DNA from: Selenomonas sp.
Lineage (GTDB): Bacteria > Bacillota > Negativicutes > Selenomonadales > Selenomonadaceae
DNA: 25,211 nt
Direction of reading: 5' to 3'
NCBI RefSeq assembly: GCF_022771645.1
Contig: NZ_JALFCU010000063.1
Span: forward strand, 1 to 25,211
Within the stretch, counting starts at the first letter, position 1. Each line of letters opens with the position of its first letter. The translations under genes were made by a program, and so were the position numbers. Of this stretch, positions 12,228 to 20,468 are shown in pieces. The notes under the pieces were generated by a model. It saw only the letters and a program-made list of their open reading frames with translations. It was not told the origin of the DNA and made no database searches.

Positions 12228-14282
12228 TCACGCCTCCGTCAGACGTTCCCACTTCGCATATCGTTCTTCAATCTCCTGCTGCTTCGCGGCGTACGCATCG
12301 GCGAGGGCTTGGCTCTTTGCGGGGTCGGATTGCACGGCGGGGTCGTTCATCTCGTATTCGAGGCCTTTGAGCTCGGCTTCGGCCATGGCGATCTCGGCTT
12401 CGGCGCGGTCGATGGCTTCTTGGCGTTTCGCGTCGCTCATGCTCTGGATGCTGCCGATGAGGGCGGCGTCCTTTTGTTTTTGTGCAGCCGTCGGCGCGTC
12501 GCTCGTGCTCGCGCCCGTGGCCGCATTCGCGCCGCCCGCTTTTTTGCGCGCGGCGCGCGCTTTTTCCTTCGCGCGCTTCGCCTCGATGGCCGCGAGTCGC
12601 TCCTGCTCTTCGCGTTCCTCGGCGGCCGCGGCTTCCTCTGCCGCGACGCGCTCGCGGTAGTAGCTGTAGTTGCCGTTGTACTCGGTGATGTTCCCGTCTT
12701 CGAGTACGAGCGTGCAGTTCGCGACCTTGTCGAGGAAATAGCGGTCATGGCTGACGGCGAGGAACGTGCCGGGGTAGGCCATGAGCGCCTCCTCGATCGT
12801 CTCTTTCGCCGGGATGTCGAGGTGGTTCGTCGGCTCGTCGAGCACGAGGAAGTTCGCGCCCGTCAGCATGAGCTTCAGGAATGCGACGCGCGACTGCTCG
12901 CCGCCCGAGAGCTCGCCGATGCGCCGCAGCACGTCGTCGCCGTGGAACAGGAACGCGCCGAGGTATTTGCGCGCCTGCTCTTCGTCGATGCCGAACGTGT
13001 ACGTGATCTCGTCGAGGATCGTGCTCTCGGGGTGCAGCGTCTCATGCTGCTGCGAGAAATAGCCGATCTTCACGCGGCTGCCGATCTTCACGCGGCCGGT
13101 CGGCGACTCCAGCTCGCCGATGAGCACGCGCAGCAGCGTCGTCTTGCCTGCGCCGTTCGGCCCGACGAGCGCGACGCCGTCGCCGCGCCGGATCAGCAGG
13201 TTCACATGATCGAAAATCGCGTGCGGGCCGTAATGCCAGGACACATCCTCCAATTCTGCTACGCGCTCGGCGCATTCTGGCGGCTTGTGGAACGCGAAAT
13301 AATTGAACGTCGCGTCCTCCGGCGGCAGCACGATGCGTTCGAGGCGTTCCAATTGGCTCTGCCGCCCGCGCGCCTGCTTGCTCTTGATGCCGGCCTTGTA
13401 ACGGCGGATGTATTCCTCCGTTTTCTTGATGTGCTCCTGCTGCTTTTCGTACGCGGACTGCAGTGCGGCACGGCGGTCGGTCTTGACGCGCATGTAGTAC
13501 GTGTAGTTGCCCTCGTAGTCCGTGACGCGGCCGCCGTCGAGCTCGAGGATGCGCGTCGCGACGCGGTCGAGGAAAAAGCGGTCATGGCTGATGATCAGCA
13601 CGCCGCCGTGATACGATTGCAAGAATTTTTCCAGCCATTCGATGCGCTCGATGTCGAGGTGGTTCGTCGGCTCGTCGAGGAACAGGAAATCCGGCTCGCG
13701 CATGAGCGCCTTCGCAAGGCAGATGCGCGTCCGCTGGCCGCCGGAAAAATGCTGCACGTCTTTTGCGAAATCGTCCTCTGTGAAGCCAAGGCCGTATGCG
13801 ATGCGGCGCAAGCGGCTTTCGTAATCGTAGCCGCCGAGGAGCTCGAAGCGGTTCAGCACGCGGCTGTACTCGTCGAGCAGCGCCGCGCCGGCTTCGTCTG
13901 CCGTCGTTCCGCTGCTTTCATCCGCACAAGTATCCGCTGCGCCCGCAGCCCCGACGGTCTTCATGCGCTGCTCCAGCGCTTTCTTCCGTTCGTCGAGCGC
14001 ACGGATATCGTCGAACGCATGCTGGAACTCCTCATACAGCGTGCCGCCGTGGAACGCGGCCGTCTGCTCGACGTAGCCGACCGTATCGTTCGTGTCCCAC
14101 TGGATGCTGCCGCCGTCGGCCTCTTCCTGGCCCATGAGGATCTTCATCAGTGTCGACTTCCCCGCACCGTTCGGCCCGACGAACCCGACCTTGTCGCCGC
14201 GTGTGACGTCGAAGGTGACGTCCTTGAAAAGTTCGTCGATGCCGAAGGACTTGGAAAGGTTTGTGACTTTTAGTGTACCCAA
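12228..14282 (-). CDS. ABC-F family ATPase (ribosome-associated type)
   Basis: A 684-residue soluble protein with two ABC cassettes and no membrane domain, the ABC-F layout; members bind the ribosomal E site and act in translation or antibiotic protection. Cassette 1 has Walker A GPNGAGKST (36-44), signature SGGQR (180-184) and EPTNHLD (204-210). Cassette 2 has GPNGAGKTT (374-382), SGGEQ (459-463) and EPTNHLD (483-489). The inter-domain linker with KQARGRQSQLERLERI (about 302-317) and a long charged, Ala-rich C-terminal coiled coil (about 555-684) are present; residues about 111-131 look inserted. The start is TTG at 14282, with AGGAG 7 nt upstream. An open frame runs 114 codons further but reads through repeat copy D and is rejected. 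Resistance versus housekeeping role is undecided. Confidence 0.93.
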   Translation of the reverse strand: MGTLKVTNLSKSFGIDELFKDVTFDVTRGDKVGFVGPNGAGKSTLMKILMGQEEADGGSIQWDTNDTVGYVEQTAAFHGGTLYEEFQHAFDDIRALDERKKALEQRMKTVGAAGAADTCADESSGTTADEAGAALLDEYSRVLNRFELLGGYDYESRLRRIAYGLGFTEDDFAKDVQHFSGGQRTRICLAKALMREPDFLFLDEPTNHLDIERIEWLEKFLQSYHGGVLIISHDRFFLDRVATRILELDGGRVTDYEGNYTYYMRVKTDRRAALQSAYEKQQEHIKKTEEYIRRYKAGIKSKQARGRQSQLERLERIVLPPEDATFNYFAFHKPPECAERVAELEDVSWHYGPHAIFDHVNLLIRRGDGVALVGPNGAGKTTLLRVLIGELESPTGRVKIGSRVKIGYFSQQHETLHPESTILDEITYTFGIDEEQARKYLGAFLFHGDDVLRRIGELSGGEQSRVAFLKLMLTGANFLVLDEPTNHLDIPAKETIEEALMAYPGTFLAVSHDRYFLDKVANCTLVLEDGNITEYNGNYSYYRERVAAEEAAAAEEREEQERLAAIEAKRAKEKARAARKKAGGANAATGASTSDAPTAAQKQKDAALIGSIQSMSDAKRQEAIDRAEAEIAMAEAELKGLEYEMNDPAVQSDPAKSQALADAYAAKQQEIEERYAKWERLTEA

Positions 14283-14333
14283 AAATGTGCTCCTGTCTAT
14301 CGTTCTCTTCAGCAGTTGGATGACCAAAATCGT

Positions 14334-14456
14334 TTCATCTGTTGCCGAACGTGACTCCAACAGCAGCCTCTCCCTCCGGGAGAGGGGGACCGCGAAGCGG
14401 TGGAGCGGGTGGCGGAGGTAGGACGTAACAAATCGCTGGATTGTAAAGTCGAAGGA
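14334..14456 (-). repeat. Dispersed intergenic repeat, copy D
   Basis: A full-length copy in the opposite orientation to the other four. Read on the minus strand it runs from TCCTTCGAC through hairpin 1 CCGCTTCGCGG and hairpin 2 CCTCTCCC-GGA-GGGAGAGG to CAACAGATGAA. It pairs head to head with copy E, 18 bp away, and fills most of the space upstream of the ABC-F start. Confidence 0.88.
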
Positions 14457-14474
14457 CGGTAATAACTCCATGTT

Positions 14475-14599
14475 TCCTTCGACACTACAATCGTGCAATG
14501 AGTTTTGTCCTACCTCCGACACCCTTTCCACCGCTAACGCGGTCCCCCTTCCCCGAAGGGGAAGGCTGCTGTCATTGTTACGCTCGCAACAGATGGGAA
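14475..14599 (+). repeat. Dispersed intergenic repeat, copy E
   Basis: A full-length copy from TCCTTCGAC to CAACAGATGGGA. Hairpin 1 is CCGC-TAAC-GCGG, which changes only the loop, and hairpin 2 is CCTTCCCC-GAA-GGGGAAGG. Together with copy D it makes an inverted structure of about 265 bp in the 350-base gap between the LCP and ABC-F genes; I see no gene, promoter or separate terminator in that gap. Confidence 0.88.
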
Positions 14600-14632
14600 T
14601 ATGAATGTAACCGCAACAACTCATCGAAAAGA

Positions 14633-15976
14633 TTACTTTCTTCCCTTTTTCCCGGTCGCGCCGTAGTCTCTTCCGATATTCACGACGGCCTGGTTGCTGC
14701 TGCCGCCGTCCATGATGACGCAGGGGAACGGCATGCCGTAGAAGACATCGGTGTTGCGCGTCGACGTCGTGATGCTCGTCTTTTCTTTTGCATCCGTGCG
14801 GCCGGTCTCGACGCCGGAGATCTTGAAGCCCTTGCGCTTCAGGATGTCGGCGACTTCTGCGCCGGCGCCGTTGATGCCGCTCGAGTTGATGACCATGACG
14901 GAGATCTCCGACGGCTTCATCGGCTGCGTTTCGTCTTTCTTCTCGTCGTCGCTGTCAGCCTCGTCCGCCTTCTTCTGCTCCGCGCCCTTCTCGATCTTCA
15001 GGCCTTTCGGCAGGTCTTTTTCGTACGCCGCGGCCGCGTCCTCCGCGGCTGCGCGCAGTTCCGGCGTGAACTCGATGCCGAGCTCCTCCGCGAGCATCTC
15101 GCGGCACGCGACGATGTCGGGCAGCCAATAGCTGATGTCTTCGTAGTACGCGGGCGTGCCCGGCACCATGTCGGCTTCGAGGCCGGCGTCGTGGATGGCC
15201 TTGAGCCGCTGCGCGAAGTCGATCATCTCCGGCAGGCTCATGTCCGTCTTCACCGCGCCCGCGACCTCCTTGACGAGCTCTGGGAGGCGCGGCAGGATGT
15301 CTGGGGAGATGACTTTCGCGAGCACGGCCTTCATGAATTTCTGCTGGCGCCCGATGCGGCCGATGTCGCCTTCGCCGTCGCGGTAGCGCACGTACTGGAT
15401 GGCCTTTTTGCCGTCGAGGTGCTGCTCGCCGGGATAAAGGTCGATGACGAGGCCGCCGTTGTCGTCCCACGGGTCTTCGTAGTGCATGCGCTTCTCGACG
15501 TTGAGGTCGACGCCGCCGATGGCATCGATGATGCGCGAGAACGCCGACGTGTTGATGATGAGGTAGTGATCCATCGGCACGCCGAGGAGCTTTTCTACCG
15601 ACTTCATGCTGAGCGCGTGGCCGCCGAACGCATAGGCGTGATTCGCCTTGTCGTAGCCGTGGCCCTCGATGGCGAGGCGCGTGTCGCGCGGCACGGAGAG
15701 GAGCGCGCCCTTGCCCGTGTCCGTGTCGATCGTCGCGACCATGAGCGTATCGCTGCGCCCGACGTCGTCCGCGCGCTGGTCGACGCCGAGGATCATGACG
15801 TGCACGACGTTCTCCGCCTGCAACGTCACGGCGCTCTCCGTCCCCGTCTGCCCGCGCATCGCGCTCCGGAGCCCGAGGTTGTTCCACGCGTAGACGAGCC
15901 CCGCCGCAATGAGGACGAGCGCGACGATCCATTTCACCCGCGTGGTACTGCGCTTCTGCTTGCGCGTGCTTCTCAT
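14633..15976 (-). CDS. LytR-CpsA-Psr (LCP) family protein with LytR_C domain
   Basis: A 447-residue membrane-anchored enzyme expected to transfer undecaprenyl-linked glycopolymers onto peptidoglycan outside the cytoplasmic membrane. One N-terminal transmembrane helix (about 16-32) is followed by the LCP domain (about 58-220) with the polyprenyl-phosphate pocket signatures ILGVDQRADDVGRSDTLMV, SVPRDTRLAI and QYVRYRDGEGDIGRIGRQQ. A Lys/Glu-rich linker (about 325-360) leads to a C-terminal LytR_C domain (about 365-435, SEISVMVINSSGINGAGAEVA). The substrate polymer in a diderm Negativicute is unknown. The ATG at 15976 has AAGGGAA about 9 nt upstream. An extended -10 candidate (TGGTATACT, minus strand, 16033-16041) lies upstream. 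Confidence 0.95.
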   Translation of the reverse strand: MRSTRKQKRSTTRVKWIVALVLIAAGLVYAWNNLGLRSAMRGQTGTESAVTLQAENVVHVMILGVDQRADDVGRSDTLMVATIDTDTGKGALLSVPRDTRLAIEGHGYDKANHAYAFGGHALSMKSVEKLLGVPMDHYLIINTSAFSRIIDAIGGVDLNVEKRMHYEDPWDDNGGLVIDLYPGEQHLDGKKAIQYVRYRDGEGDIGRIGRQQKFMKAVLAKVISPDILPRLPELVKEVAGAVKTDMSLPEMIDFAQRLKAIHDAGLEADMVPGTPAYYEDISYWLPDIVACREMLAEELGIEFTPELRAAAEDAAAAYEKDLPKGLKIEKGAEQKKADEADSDDEKKDETQPMKPSEISVMVINSSGINGAGAEVADILKRKGFKISGVETGRTDAKEKTSITTSTRNTDVFYGMPFPCVIMDGGSSNQAVVNIGRDYGATGKKGRK

Positions 15977-16060
15977 CGATTGATTCCCTTCCTATATCAA
16001 AAAACATCACGTGATTTGCCGATAACCCATTCAGTATACCATGGAACGTCCTGTGATGCT

Positions 16061-16099
16061 AGAAAAAAAGAAGCCTGTGCGGCATCCCGCAAGGCTTCT
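16061..16099 (-). terminator. Intrinsic terminator of the RseC-like gene
   Basis: Arms 16069-16082 and 16087-16099 pair as AGAAGCCT-GCGG with one bulged position and a short loop, followed on the minus strand by a run of seven T. It lies five bases beyond the RseC-like stop. Confidence 0.88.
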
Positions 16100-16103
16100 C
16101 TCT

Positions 16104-16523
16104 TCACGATGACAAAATCTCGACGATGCGCGGCTGCTGCGCGGCCGCCCGCCGGTCGAACCAGCGCACGATACCGCCGCCGATGGCGAGGCCGACGGCC
16201 GCGCCGACGAGGCCGCCGAGCGTGCCATTCGCGACCGTGCCGCCGCCCTCGACCAGCGCGCCGCAGACGCCGAGCACGAGCGCGAGCGCGACGGGCACGG
16301 CGAAGACGATGAGCGAGCCGAGCACGACGGAGTGCTCCGGCACGGTGAAGCGCACGTGGTCGCCCGCCTTTGCGCCGATGTCGTCGCGCGCCTCGACGAC
16401 GGCCTGCCGCGCCGCACCGCACGCGCCGCAGCTCGAGCACTCCGCGTGCCGCCCGACGCGCACCGTCGCCACGCCGTCCGCGACCGCCACGACGAAGCCT
16501 TCTTCAAAACCTTTTTCCATCAT
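16104..16523 (-). CDS. SoxR-reducing system protein RseC family
   Basis: A 139-residue membrane protein. The N-terminal soluble part (about 1-70) begins EEGFVVAVADGVATVRVGR and carries the cysteine cluster CSSCGAC (29-35). Two transmembrane helices follow (about 68-90 and 98-120), and a basic C-terminal tail ends it. This layout matches the RseC/MucC family, linked in Proteobacteria to electron transfer via an Rnf-like complex to SoxR; its role in anaerobic Firmicutes is unsettled. The start at 16523 (or the next ATG, 16520) is preferred over an upstream ATG at 16649, which would add 42 residues unlike the family. It is monocistronic with its own terminator. Confidence 0.87.
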   Translation of the reverse strand: MMEKGFEEGFVVAVADGVATVRVGRHAECSSCGACGAARQAVVEARDDIGAKAGDHVRFTVPEHSVVLGSLIVFAVPVALALVLGVCGALVEGGGTVANGTLGGLVGAAVGLAIGGGIVRWFDRRAAAQQPRIVEILSS

Positions 16524-16620
16524 CCCCGCCCCCGCTTTCCTGATAGGGAGAGATTCGACGCGCAGCGGAAAAAATCCTGTCGCCGCCTGCATTTCTGACG
16601 CAATCCTATGCGGTTTTTTC

Positions 16621-16649
16621 TTGACATTCCACCATGGGATTGTTACCAT
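16621..16649 (+). promoter_or_regulatory. Promoter of the LacI-family gene, with possible operator
   Basis: There is a perfect -35 TTGACA (16621-16626), a 17-bp spacer and a -10 TACCAT (16644-16649). A short inverted repeat CATGG/CCATG (16633-16637 and 16646-16650) overlaps the -10 and could be an autoregulatory site; that part is weak. Confidence 0.6.
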
Positions 16650-16692
16650 GAAGTATCAAATTTTTTTAGAACGCAGGAGCTTTTGAGCAACG

Positions 16693-17772
16693 ATGAAGGA
16701 TTATCACGAGCGCATGGCGCGCAGCGAGCACAAAGTCACCATCCAAGAGATCGCCGACATGGCCGGCGTGTCGAAGAGCACGGTGTCGCGCTATCTGAAC
16801 CAGGGATACATCAGCGAGGAGAAGGCCGCGCGCATCCGCGACGTCATCCACGAGACGGGGTACAAGGCGAACTTCTTCGCGAAGCGGCTGAAGATGAAGG
16901 AGAGCAAGCTCGTCGGCGTCGTGCTGCCGCGCATCGACTCCGTGACCGTCGGAAAACTCCTCACGGGCATCGGCCGCGTGCTCGAGCCGCGCGGCTACCA
17001 GGGGCTCTTGCTCTCGAGCCAGCTCTCGCCCGAAAAAGAGCTCGCGAGCATCCGCAGCCTCGCGCAGCAGGGCGTCGACGGCATCATCGTCGACTCCATC
17101 GGCATCACGGACCGCCACGTCGCGCTTGCGAAAGCACTCGACGTCCCCGTCGTCTTCACGGGGCAGCAGCATCCGAACGTCACATGGCTGAAGCTCGACG
17201 ACTACGCGGCCGGCCGCCTCATGGGCGCGTACCTCCAGCAGATGGGCCACACGCACGCCGTCTTCCTCGGCGTCAACGAACGCGACAAGGCCGTCGGCGG
17301 CGAGCGCAAGCGCGGCTTCCTCGACGCGTTCCTCGCGGGGCGCGAGGAGGACGCGGGCGTGCGCATCGACTTCGTCGAGACGGGCTTTGACTTCCTCTCG
17401 GCATACAACCATGGCTCGATGGTCGAAGAAAAAAAAGATGCGGGCGCGACGGTCGTCGTCTGCGCGACGGACAACATCGCGCTCGGCGTGCTGCGCTATT
17501 TCCACGAACGCCGCATCCGCGTGCCGGAGGAGATTTCCGTCACGGGCTTCGGCGGCTACGATGTCAGCGCCGTCGTTTATCCCGCGCTGACGACAATCCA
17601 GTTCGACTACGACCTCGTCGGCATGAAGACGGCGCAGCTGCTCCTGCACGCGCTCGGCAGCGAAGACGCCCCCGCCCCCGAGCTGCCGCTCCACCTCATC
17701 GAGCGCGAGAGCGTCAAAAAAATCGGCAGCGACGAAGCGCTGCCGAGGGAGAGTTTTCATTCACTCGCATGA
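16693..17772 (+). CDS. LacI-family transcriptional regulator
   Basis: A 359-residue DNA-binding regulator. The N-terminal helix-turn-helix and hinge read VTIQEIADMAGVSKSTVSRYLNQ (15-37), and the periplasmic-binding-protein-like effector domain runs from about 73 to 340, with GVVLPRIDS, GVDGIIVDS, VVFTGQQ, CATDNIALGVL and the C-terminal VTGFGGYDVS and LTTIQFDY blocks. It should bind a sugar or related small molecule as a dimer, but no sugar transport or catabolic genes are adjacent, so the target is unknown. AGGAG precedes the ATG at 16693 by a rather long 13 nt; an ATG eight codons in lacks a ribosome site. It ends 2 bp from the convergent HAD gene, with no terminator between. Confidence 0.95.
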   Translation: MKDYHERMARSEHKVTIQEIADMAGVSKSTVSRYLNQGYISEEKAARIRDVIHETGYKANFFAKRLKMKESKLVGVVLPRIDSVTVGKLLTGIGRVLEPRGYQGLLLSSQLSPEKELASIRSLAQQGVDGIIVDSIGITDRHVALAKALDVPVVFTGQQHPNVTWLKLDDYAAGRLMGAYLQQMGHTHAVFLGVNERDKAVGGERKRGFLDAFLAGREEDAGVRIDFVETGFDFLSAYNHGSMVEEKKDAGATVVVCATDNIALGVLRYFHERRIRVPEEISVTGFGGYDVSAVVYPALTTIQFDYDLVGMKTAQLLLHALGSEDAPAPELPLHLIERESVKKIGSDEALPRESFHSLA

Positions 17773-17774
17773 GA

Positions 17775-18584
17775 TCAGATGATCTTGTGTTCTTTCAAGA
17801 AGGCCCAGATGCCGTCTTCCTCGTTGCTTTCGGTGACGCGGGAGGCGGCTTTTTTCACGTCGTCCGGGGCGTTGCCCATCGCGACGGACGTGCCGGCGAA
17901 CTGGAGCATCTCGAGGTCGTTGTAGTTGTCGCCGAACGCGAGCGCGTCCTTTGCCGTGAGGCCGTAGTACTCGAGCATCGTGCGGATGCCGCTCTCCTTC
18001 GAGACGCCGGCCTGCATGATCTCGACGAGATTCGGCGACGAGCGCACGACGTGGAGCATCGGGAACTGCGCCGCAAGGTCGTGCTCGGCGCGCTTGCACG
18101 GCTCGGGCGCGCCCATGAGCAAAATCTTGCTCGGCAGCGTGTTGATCGAGAGCAGCATGTCAAAGTTGCCATGCTCCGCCTGCGCGTGCGTGATGTGCTC
18201 CTCGTGGCGCACGCGCGGGTCGTCTTTGTCCCCGACGTACCAGCGGCGGCCGGCGTAGTAGTTCACCGTCAGCACGGGGAAATGCTCATTAACAGCCGAC
18301 AGCACCATCGACGCCGCGCTCGCGTCCATGCGGACGTCGGCGAGCGTCTCGCCCGCGTCCGTCAGCACGAGCCCGCCGCTATAGCTGATGATGGGGATCT
18401 TCACGCCGATGCTGTCCGTGATCGGGTAGATGGCCTCCGGCATGCGCGCGGAGACGAGCACGAACGGGATGCCCTGCGCGAGCACGGCATGCACAGCCTC
18501 GGCCGTGCGGTGCGAGACGGTCATGTGGTCGTCCTTGAGGAACGTGCCGTCAATATCGGAAAAAATAATTTTGGGCGCTTTCAC
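17775..18584 (-). CDS. Cof-type HAD-IIB family hydrolase
   Basis: A 269-residue cytoplasmic phosphatase of the Cof subfamily, typically acting on sugar phosphates, pyridoxal phosphate or flavin mononucleotide. Motif I DIDGTFL is at about 9-15 (nucleophile Asp9, acid/base Asp11), motif II is in VLVSAR, a C2-type cap fills the middle, motif III is the Lys in SKESGIRTMLEYYG and motif IV is AFGDNYNDLEML. The substrate cannot be read from sequence. The start is taken as GTG at 18584, 8 nt after AAGGAG; two upstream codons (ATG 18590, GTG 18593) are too close to that site. The stop is 2 bp from the convergent LacI gene. Confidence 0.94.
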   Translation of the reverse strand: MKAPKIIFSDIDGTFLKDDHMTVSHRTAEAVHAVLAQGIPFVLVSARMPEAIYPITDSIGVKIPIISYSGGLVLTDAGETLADVRMDASAASMVLSAVNEHFPVLTVNYYAGRRWYVGDKDDPRVRHEEHITHAQAEHGNFDMLLSINTLPSKILLMGAPEPCKRAEHDLAAQFPMLHVVRSSPNLVEIMQAGVSKESGIRTMLEYYGLTAKDALAFGDNYNDLEMLQFAGTSVAMGNAPDDVKKAASRVTESNEEDGIWAFLKEHKII

Positions 18585-18628
18585 GAACATCACTCCTTTT
18601 TGCCTCTATTCTACCAAAAAATCCCGCA

Positions 18629-18658
18629 CAAAAAAAGAGCTCCCGCAGAGCGGGAGCT
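18629..18658 (-). terminator. Intrinsic terminator of the SLH porin gene
   Basis: A perfect 9-bp GC-rich stem (18638-18646 and 18650-18658) with a 3-nt loop is followed on the minus strand by seven T. It lies about 80 bases past the porin stop and just upstream of the HAD gene. Confidence 0.9.
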
Positions 18659-18737
18659 GGCATCATGTGACACCGAAGTATATTTATGGGGATCCATAAA
18701 GGATAGGAAGCTTGTTGAGTAATTGCTATGGAAGCAA

Positions 18738-20096
18738 TCAGAACTTGAAGTCGAGACGGCCCCAGAGCGTGTCTGCGTCGCGGCCGGACTCGATGCCTTC
18801 GCCGCTGAAGTACTTCGCGCTGGCGACGACGTTCTTGAACGGCGTGTAGTCAGCGCCGATCTCCCAGCCCTTCGCACCGACGGTCTGCGCATCCTGCGTG
18901 CCGAAGATGGAAGCGAACGTGCCGAGGTAACGGTAGCCGGCGTAAGCGCCCCACGAACCCTTGTTCGCGGCCTGTGCGCCCTTGTAGTTGTAGAAGGCCT
19001 GCCAGCTCTTATCGAGGTTATCCGCCTTCGTGTTCTGCGCATAGGCAGCGGAGAGCTTGCTGGAACGATCAAACTTGTACGCAGCGTTGACCGACCAGAT
19101 GTCAGCCGTGTCCTCATTGTCATCATTTGCATAGGAAACGCCGACCATCTTGCCGCGCTTGTCGTTCAGGCCATTGACCGACTGGTCTTCGAGCGTCTTG
19201 AACGCATCGCTGTTCACATGGTAGTACGCAGCGCCGCCGGAGAGCTTGCTCTTCGCTGCATTGTCATACTGGAGCGTGATGCCCTGGAGGTTCGCCGTGT
19301 CGTTTTTGTCATAGCCCGTATCCGTCGTCTTGTACGTACCGACGGCCTTGGAATCGGAGAGGTCGATGCGGCCGGCATAGAGGCTGGCTTTGAGATCGTT
19401 GCCGAACGTGAGCTTCGCGCCGCTCAGCTCGTTATCCCAGACAAGGCCCTGCTCCGGCGTGTAGAAGCCGAATTTGCCGAGCTGCACCTGGAAGTTCTTG
19501 TAATCGCCCTGCGCATACGCACGTGCGAGCGTGACTTCGTCATCATCTTTCGAGCTGCCGTCATCGCTGTCCATGTACGTCTTGGCATCGAGACGTGCCT
19601 TGACGGACCAGTGATCATTGACTTCGGCCGTCGGCTCGAGACGGAACAGGAGCTCGTCTTTATTCGAACGATCCGTGTCGTCTTTGTTGGCATCCTGGAC
19701 ACGGCGGCTGGAGTACGTGTAACGCGCCTGGCCATTCCACTTCACCATGTCGGCATGCTTCTCGAGGTTCGAGACGCGGACGCCGAGGTTGTTGAGCTCA
19801 TCAGCGAACTCGGCAGCGAGCTTGTCGATCATCGCTTTGTCGGCAGCGGAGACGTCCGTCTTTGCCATCGCTTTTGCGACCATCTGCGCCATCTCGTAAC
19901 GCGTGATGTTCTTGTCGCCCTGGAACGTCGTGTCGCCGTAGCCTTCGATGACGCCGTCGGCAGCGAGCTGCGCGACCGCATCGTATGCCCAGTGATCCGC
20001 CGGGACATCGGAGAACGGGTTCGATGCTGCGAACGTCGTGGACGCAGCGCCGACGACGAGCGCCGTCGTGAGAGCAGAGATCAAAGTTTTTTTCAT
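18738..20096 (-). CDS. SLH-domain outer-membrane porin (OmpM/Mep45-like)
   Basis: A 452-residue outer-membrane protein. The signal peptide (1-23, ending TTFA) is followed by one SLH domain (about 26-82: NPFSDVPADHWAYDAVAQL, GVIEGYGDTTFQGDKNITRYEMA), a short helical coiled-coil linker (about 85-115, AEFADELNNLGVRVSNLEK) and a beta-barrel of alternating residues from about 118 to the C-terminal Phe (RLDFKF). In Negativicutes such proteins are abundant porins whose SLH domain binds modified (cadaverine-linked) peptidoglycan and so tethers the outer membrane. AAGGAGG precedes the ATG at 20096. A promoter at 20238-20266 gives a leader of about 135 nt, and a strong terminator follows. This gene is the best taxonomic marker in the window. 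Confidence 0.96.
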   Translation of the reverse strand: MKKTLISALTTALVVGAASTTFAASNPFSDVPADHWAYDAVAQLAADGVIEGYGDTTFQGDKNITRYEMAQMVAKAMAKTDVSAADKAMIDKLAAEFADELNNLGVRVSNLEKHADMVKWNGQARYTYSSRRVQDANKDDTDRSNKDELLFRLEPTAEVNDHWSVKARLDAKTYMDSDDGSSKDDDEVTLARAYAQGDYKNFQVQLGKFGFYTPEQGLVWDNELSGAKLTFGNDLKASLYAGRIDLSDSKAVGTYKTTDTGYDKNDTANLQGITLQYDNAAKSKLSGGAAYYHVNSDAFKTLEDQSVNGLNDKRGKMVGVSYANDDNEDTADIWSVNAAYKFDRSSKLSAAYAQNTKADNLDKSWQAFYNYKGAQAANKGSWGAYAGYRYLGTFASIFGTQDAQTVGAKGWEIGADYTPFKNVVASAKYFSGEGIESGRDADTLWGRLDFKF

Positions 20097-20237
20097 GATG
20101 TGTTTCCTCCTTCAGAAACCTCTCAAAAACCGTTTGCCAAAAAGATGTGGGCGAAAGCTTTGCGAGCGTTTCCGAAGTGTCCATGTTTCCTTGCGGCCGC
20201 TTCGCTCTGCCGTGTCCGTATCCTCTTGACAATTCAT

Positions 20238-20266
20238 AGGATACCACTTTGCTTGCACCTTGTCAA
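20238..20266 (-). promoter_or_regulatory. Promoter of the SLH porin gene
   Basis: On the minus strand there is a perfect -35 TTGACA (20261-20266), a 17-bp spacer and a -10 TATCCT (20238-20243). Transcription would begin near 20231, giving a 5' leader of about 135 nt with no clear riboswitch fold. Confidence 0.75.
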
Positions 20267-20380
20267 TTAGTTATTTGCATTTTGACGGTTAACTTTTTGT
20301 AAAGCAAATCTTTGCGCGCACCGAAAATCTCGTGGAAAGCATCTGGAAAACGTCTCCGGAAAACGGGGCGTTTGTTTTAC

Positions 20381-20409
20381 TTGCAACTTGTCAGTTCCTA
20401 TACTATACT
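20381..20409 (+). promoter_or_regulatory. Promoter of the TetR-family gene
   Basis: There is a -35 TTGCAA (20381-20386), a 17-bp spacer and a -10 TATACT (20404-20409), about 60 bp before the TetR start. It is divergent from the porin promoter. The intervening 115 bases hold no other element I can identify. Confidence 0.65.
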
Positions 20410-20468
20410 AGGGTCATAAGGACGCGTTCCAACGTCCCGCATCACCCACAAGAAACGAGGCCGTCACC

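Noticed and set aside
12213..14273. Plus-strand open frame of 686 codons opposite the ABC-F gene
   Set aside because: It is an antisense shadow of a complete two-cassette ABC-F protein; no ribosome site or recognisable domain.
14283..14624. N-terminal extension of the ABC-F protein by 114 codons
   Set aside because: The extension translates repeat copies D and E and non-coding sequence; the TTG at 14282 has AGGAG at proper spacing and begins where ABC-F similarity starts.
14498..16312. Plus-strand open frame of 604 codons opposite the LCP gene
   Set aside because: It begins inside repeat copy E and mirrors the LCP and RseC-like genes; its end is a low-complexity Arg-rich tail.
19801..20247. 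148-codon minus-strand frame overlapping the porin leader and first 296 bases of the porin gene
   Set aside because: An ATG in the porin leader follows AAGGA by only 3 nt, and the product becomes Arg-rich once it overlaps the porin in another frame; most likely chance. A short leader peptide cannot be fully excluded.
20267..20380. Riboswitch or small RNA in the porin/TetR intergenic region
   Set aside because: Only short, weak inverted repeats are present; nothing matches a known class.
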